Origin: GCA-002841655 sp964446775
GTDB lineage: Bacteria > Patescibacteriota > Patescibacteriia > Patescibacteriales > UBA12465
DNA length: 15,926 nt
Assembly (NCBI GenBank): GCA_964446775.1
Contig: CAYURA010000019.1
Location: 1 to 15,926, forward strand
Direction: 5' to 3'
Below the pieces are notes generated by a model. The model saw only the letters and a program-made list of their open reading frames with translations, had not been told where the DNA came from and ran no database searches. Each line of letters opens with the position of its first letter. The first letter of the stretch is position 1. Both the position numbers and the translations under genes were made by a program. Shown here piece by piece: positions 14,806 through 15,926 of the stretch.

Positions 14806-14833
14806 TTGACAATATTTTTAAAAGCTTTATAAT
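14806..14833 (+). promoter_or_regulatory. Perfect consensus promoter upstream of 23S rRNA
   Basis: TTGACA (14806-14811), a 16-bp spacer and TATAAT (14828-14833): both hexamers match the sigma-70 consensus exactly, the only such case found here. The start would be near 14840. Strength and position suit an rRNA promoter, although a terminator lies 90-110 nt downstream. Confidence 0.75.
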
Positions 14834-14839
14834 TAATAT

Positions 14840-14951
14840 CAGTTTTTACAAGTTGCCTATGAATATTTATTTTAGTCTTATTAAACTTAAGCGGTTATGA
14901 AGTAATTGGCTTTTTTGCTAATATCTTGAACCGCATTCACGCGGTTTTTTT
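14840..14951 (+). promoter_or_regulatory. Candidate attenuator leader or short terminated RNA before 23S rRNA
   Basis: The transcript from the consensus promoter would contain GCGGTT twice, at 14891-14896 and 14941-14946. Both can pair with the single AACCGC at 14929-14934. Only the downstream pairing makes the terminator; the upstream one would prevent it. A separate hairpin (14905-14910 with 14917-14922, loop of six T) lies between. A 13-codon frame, ATG 14859 to TGA 14900 (MNIYFSLIKLKRL), ends right on the upstream GCGGTT, so a terminating ribosome would mask it. The small frame is short and may be chance. The alternatives are an RNA of about 112 nt with its own function, or plain read-through control. 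Confidence 0.4.
14929..14951 (+). terminator. Rho-independent terminator between pilT and 23S rRNA
   Basis: AACCGC (14929-14934) pairs with GCGGTT (14941-14946) around the loop ATTCAC, and the 3' side runs into seven T residues (14945-14951). It is a good terminator for the rpmF-to-pilT group as well as for any RNA from the promoter at 14806. Confidence 0.75.
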
Positions 14952-15031
14952 GTCCTTAAAATCTAATTTAGCTTGAATATTTAATTACTCCCATCAATTA
15001 TTATATTGGTAGTAGTAAACTAATATTTAAA

Positions 15032-15043
15032 TGAACTTTAACA
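15032..15043 (+). promoter_or_regulatory. boxA-like antitermination site upstream of 23S rRNA
   Basis: TGAACTTTAACA matches the E. coli rrn boxA sequence TGCTCTTTAACA at 10 of 12 positions, including the whole CTTTAACA core. It lies about 135 nt before the rRNA on the correct strand. boxA RNA is the binding site of NusB-S10, and nusB is in this window. The match is by eye and A/T-rich chance similarity is possible. Confidence 0.5.
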
Positions 15044-15058
15044 CTTAAATAAAATTTT

Positions 15059-15175
15059 ATCACTTTTAAGGAAAAGTGATTTCCTGCATCGGTTTATTTT
15101 GCAATTTCCAGATGCTAGGAAGTAAAAAAAATCGCACTTGCGAAGAAGTGCGTACACTTTTGAAAGCAAAAGTGT
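15059..15175 (+). other. Four consecutive hairpins in the 23S rRNA leader
   Basis: Four stems lie almost end to end: 15059-15067 with 15072-15080 (9 bp); 15081-15090 with 15111-15121 (10 bp, one bulged base); 15133-15139 with 15146-15152 (7 bp); and 15154-15162 with 15167-15175 (9 bp). The first and last share CACTTTT and AAAAGTG arms, so they could also pair with each other. They end just before the mature rRNA and are likely precursor-processing structures. Confidence 0.6.
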
Positions 15176-15177
15176 GG

Positions 15178-15926
<749 letters not shown>

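Overview
This 15.9-kb A/T-rich window is compact, with every recognisable gene on the + strand. It looks like a stretch of core chromosome from a small-genome bacterium, most likely of the candidate phyla radiation (Patescibacteria). That placement is an inference. It rests on the gene mix, a four-domain S1 protein, a membrane-anchored family 5 solute-binding protein beside secG, tRNA genes without encoded CCA, and translation starts without Shine-Dalgarno sequences. No 16S sequence is present to confirm it. Of 15 protein genes, 13 stop with TAA, 2 with TAG and none with TGA; all read through full length in the standard code.

Layout. (1) 1-2600: a probable terminator of an upstream gene, then trigger factor (tig), smpB overlapping it by 32 nt, the tmRNA gene (ssrA), tRNA-Leu(UAA), tRNA-Gly(GCC) and a terminator. 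This is a nascent-chain folding and ribosome-rescue cluster. (2) 2600-3170: a consensus promoter and an unrecognised 168-residue protein. (3) 3240-6620: infC, rpmI, rplT, secG and the solute-binding protein, closed by a hairpin. (4) 6700-8570: an RNase J family protein with a strong terminator. (5) 8630-10100: promoter, leader and rpsA. (6) 10150-12070: promoter and ftsH, with a 20-nt sequence duplicated across the ftsH start. (7) 12068-14762: promoter, then rpmF, nusB, rnc and a PilT-type ATPase. (8) 14763-15926: a perfect promoter, a leader with a terminator and a competing pairing strand, a boxA-like sequence, four consecutive hairpins, and the 5' part of a 23S rRNA gene cut by the window edge.

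Most genes serve gene expression: initiation (IF3), ribosomal proteins (S1, L20, L32, L35), transcription antitermination (NusB), RNA maturation and decay (RNase III, RNase J), ribosome rescue (SmpB and tmRNA), and protein folding, export or quality control (trigger factor, SecG, FtsH). NusB and RNase III lie just upstream of a 23S leader that carries the kinds of sites (boxA, hairpins) these proteins act on in other bacteria.

No mobile element, CRISPR array, defence system or clear horizontal island is visible. The most interesting points are the rRNA leader, the tmRNA tag (Gly resume codon, 20 residues, with a clear PK1), the altered motif C of the RNase J homologue, and the orphan protein.
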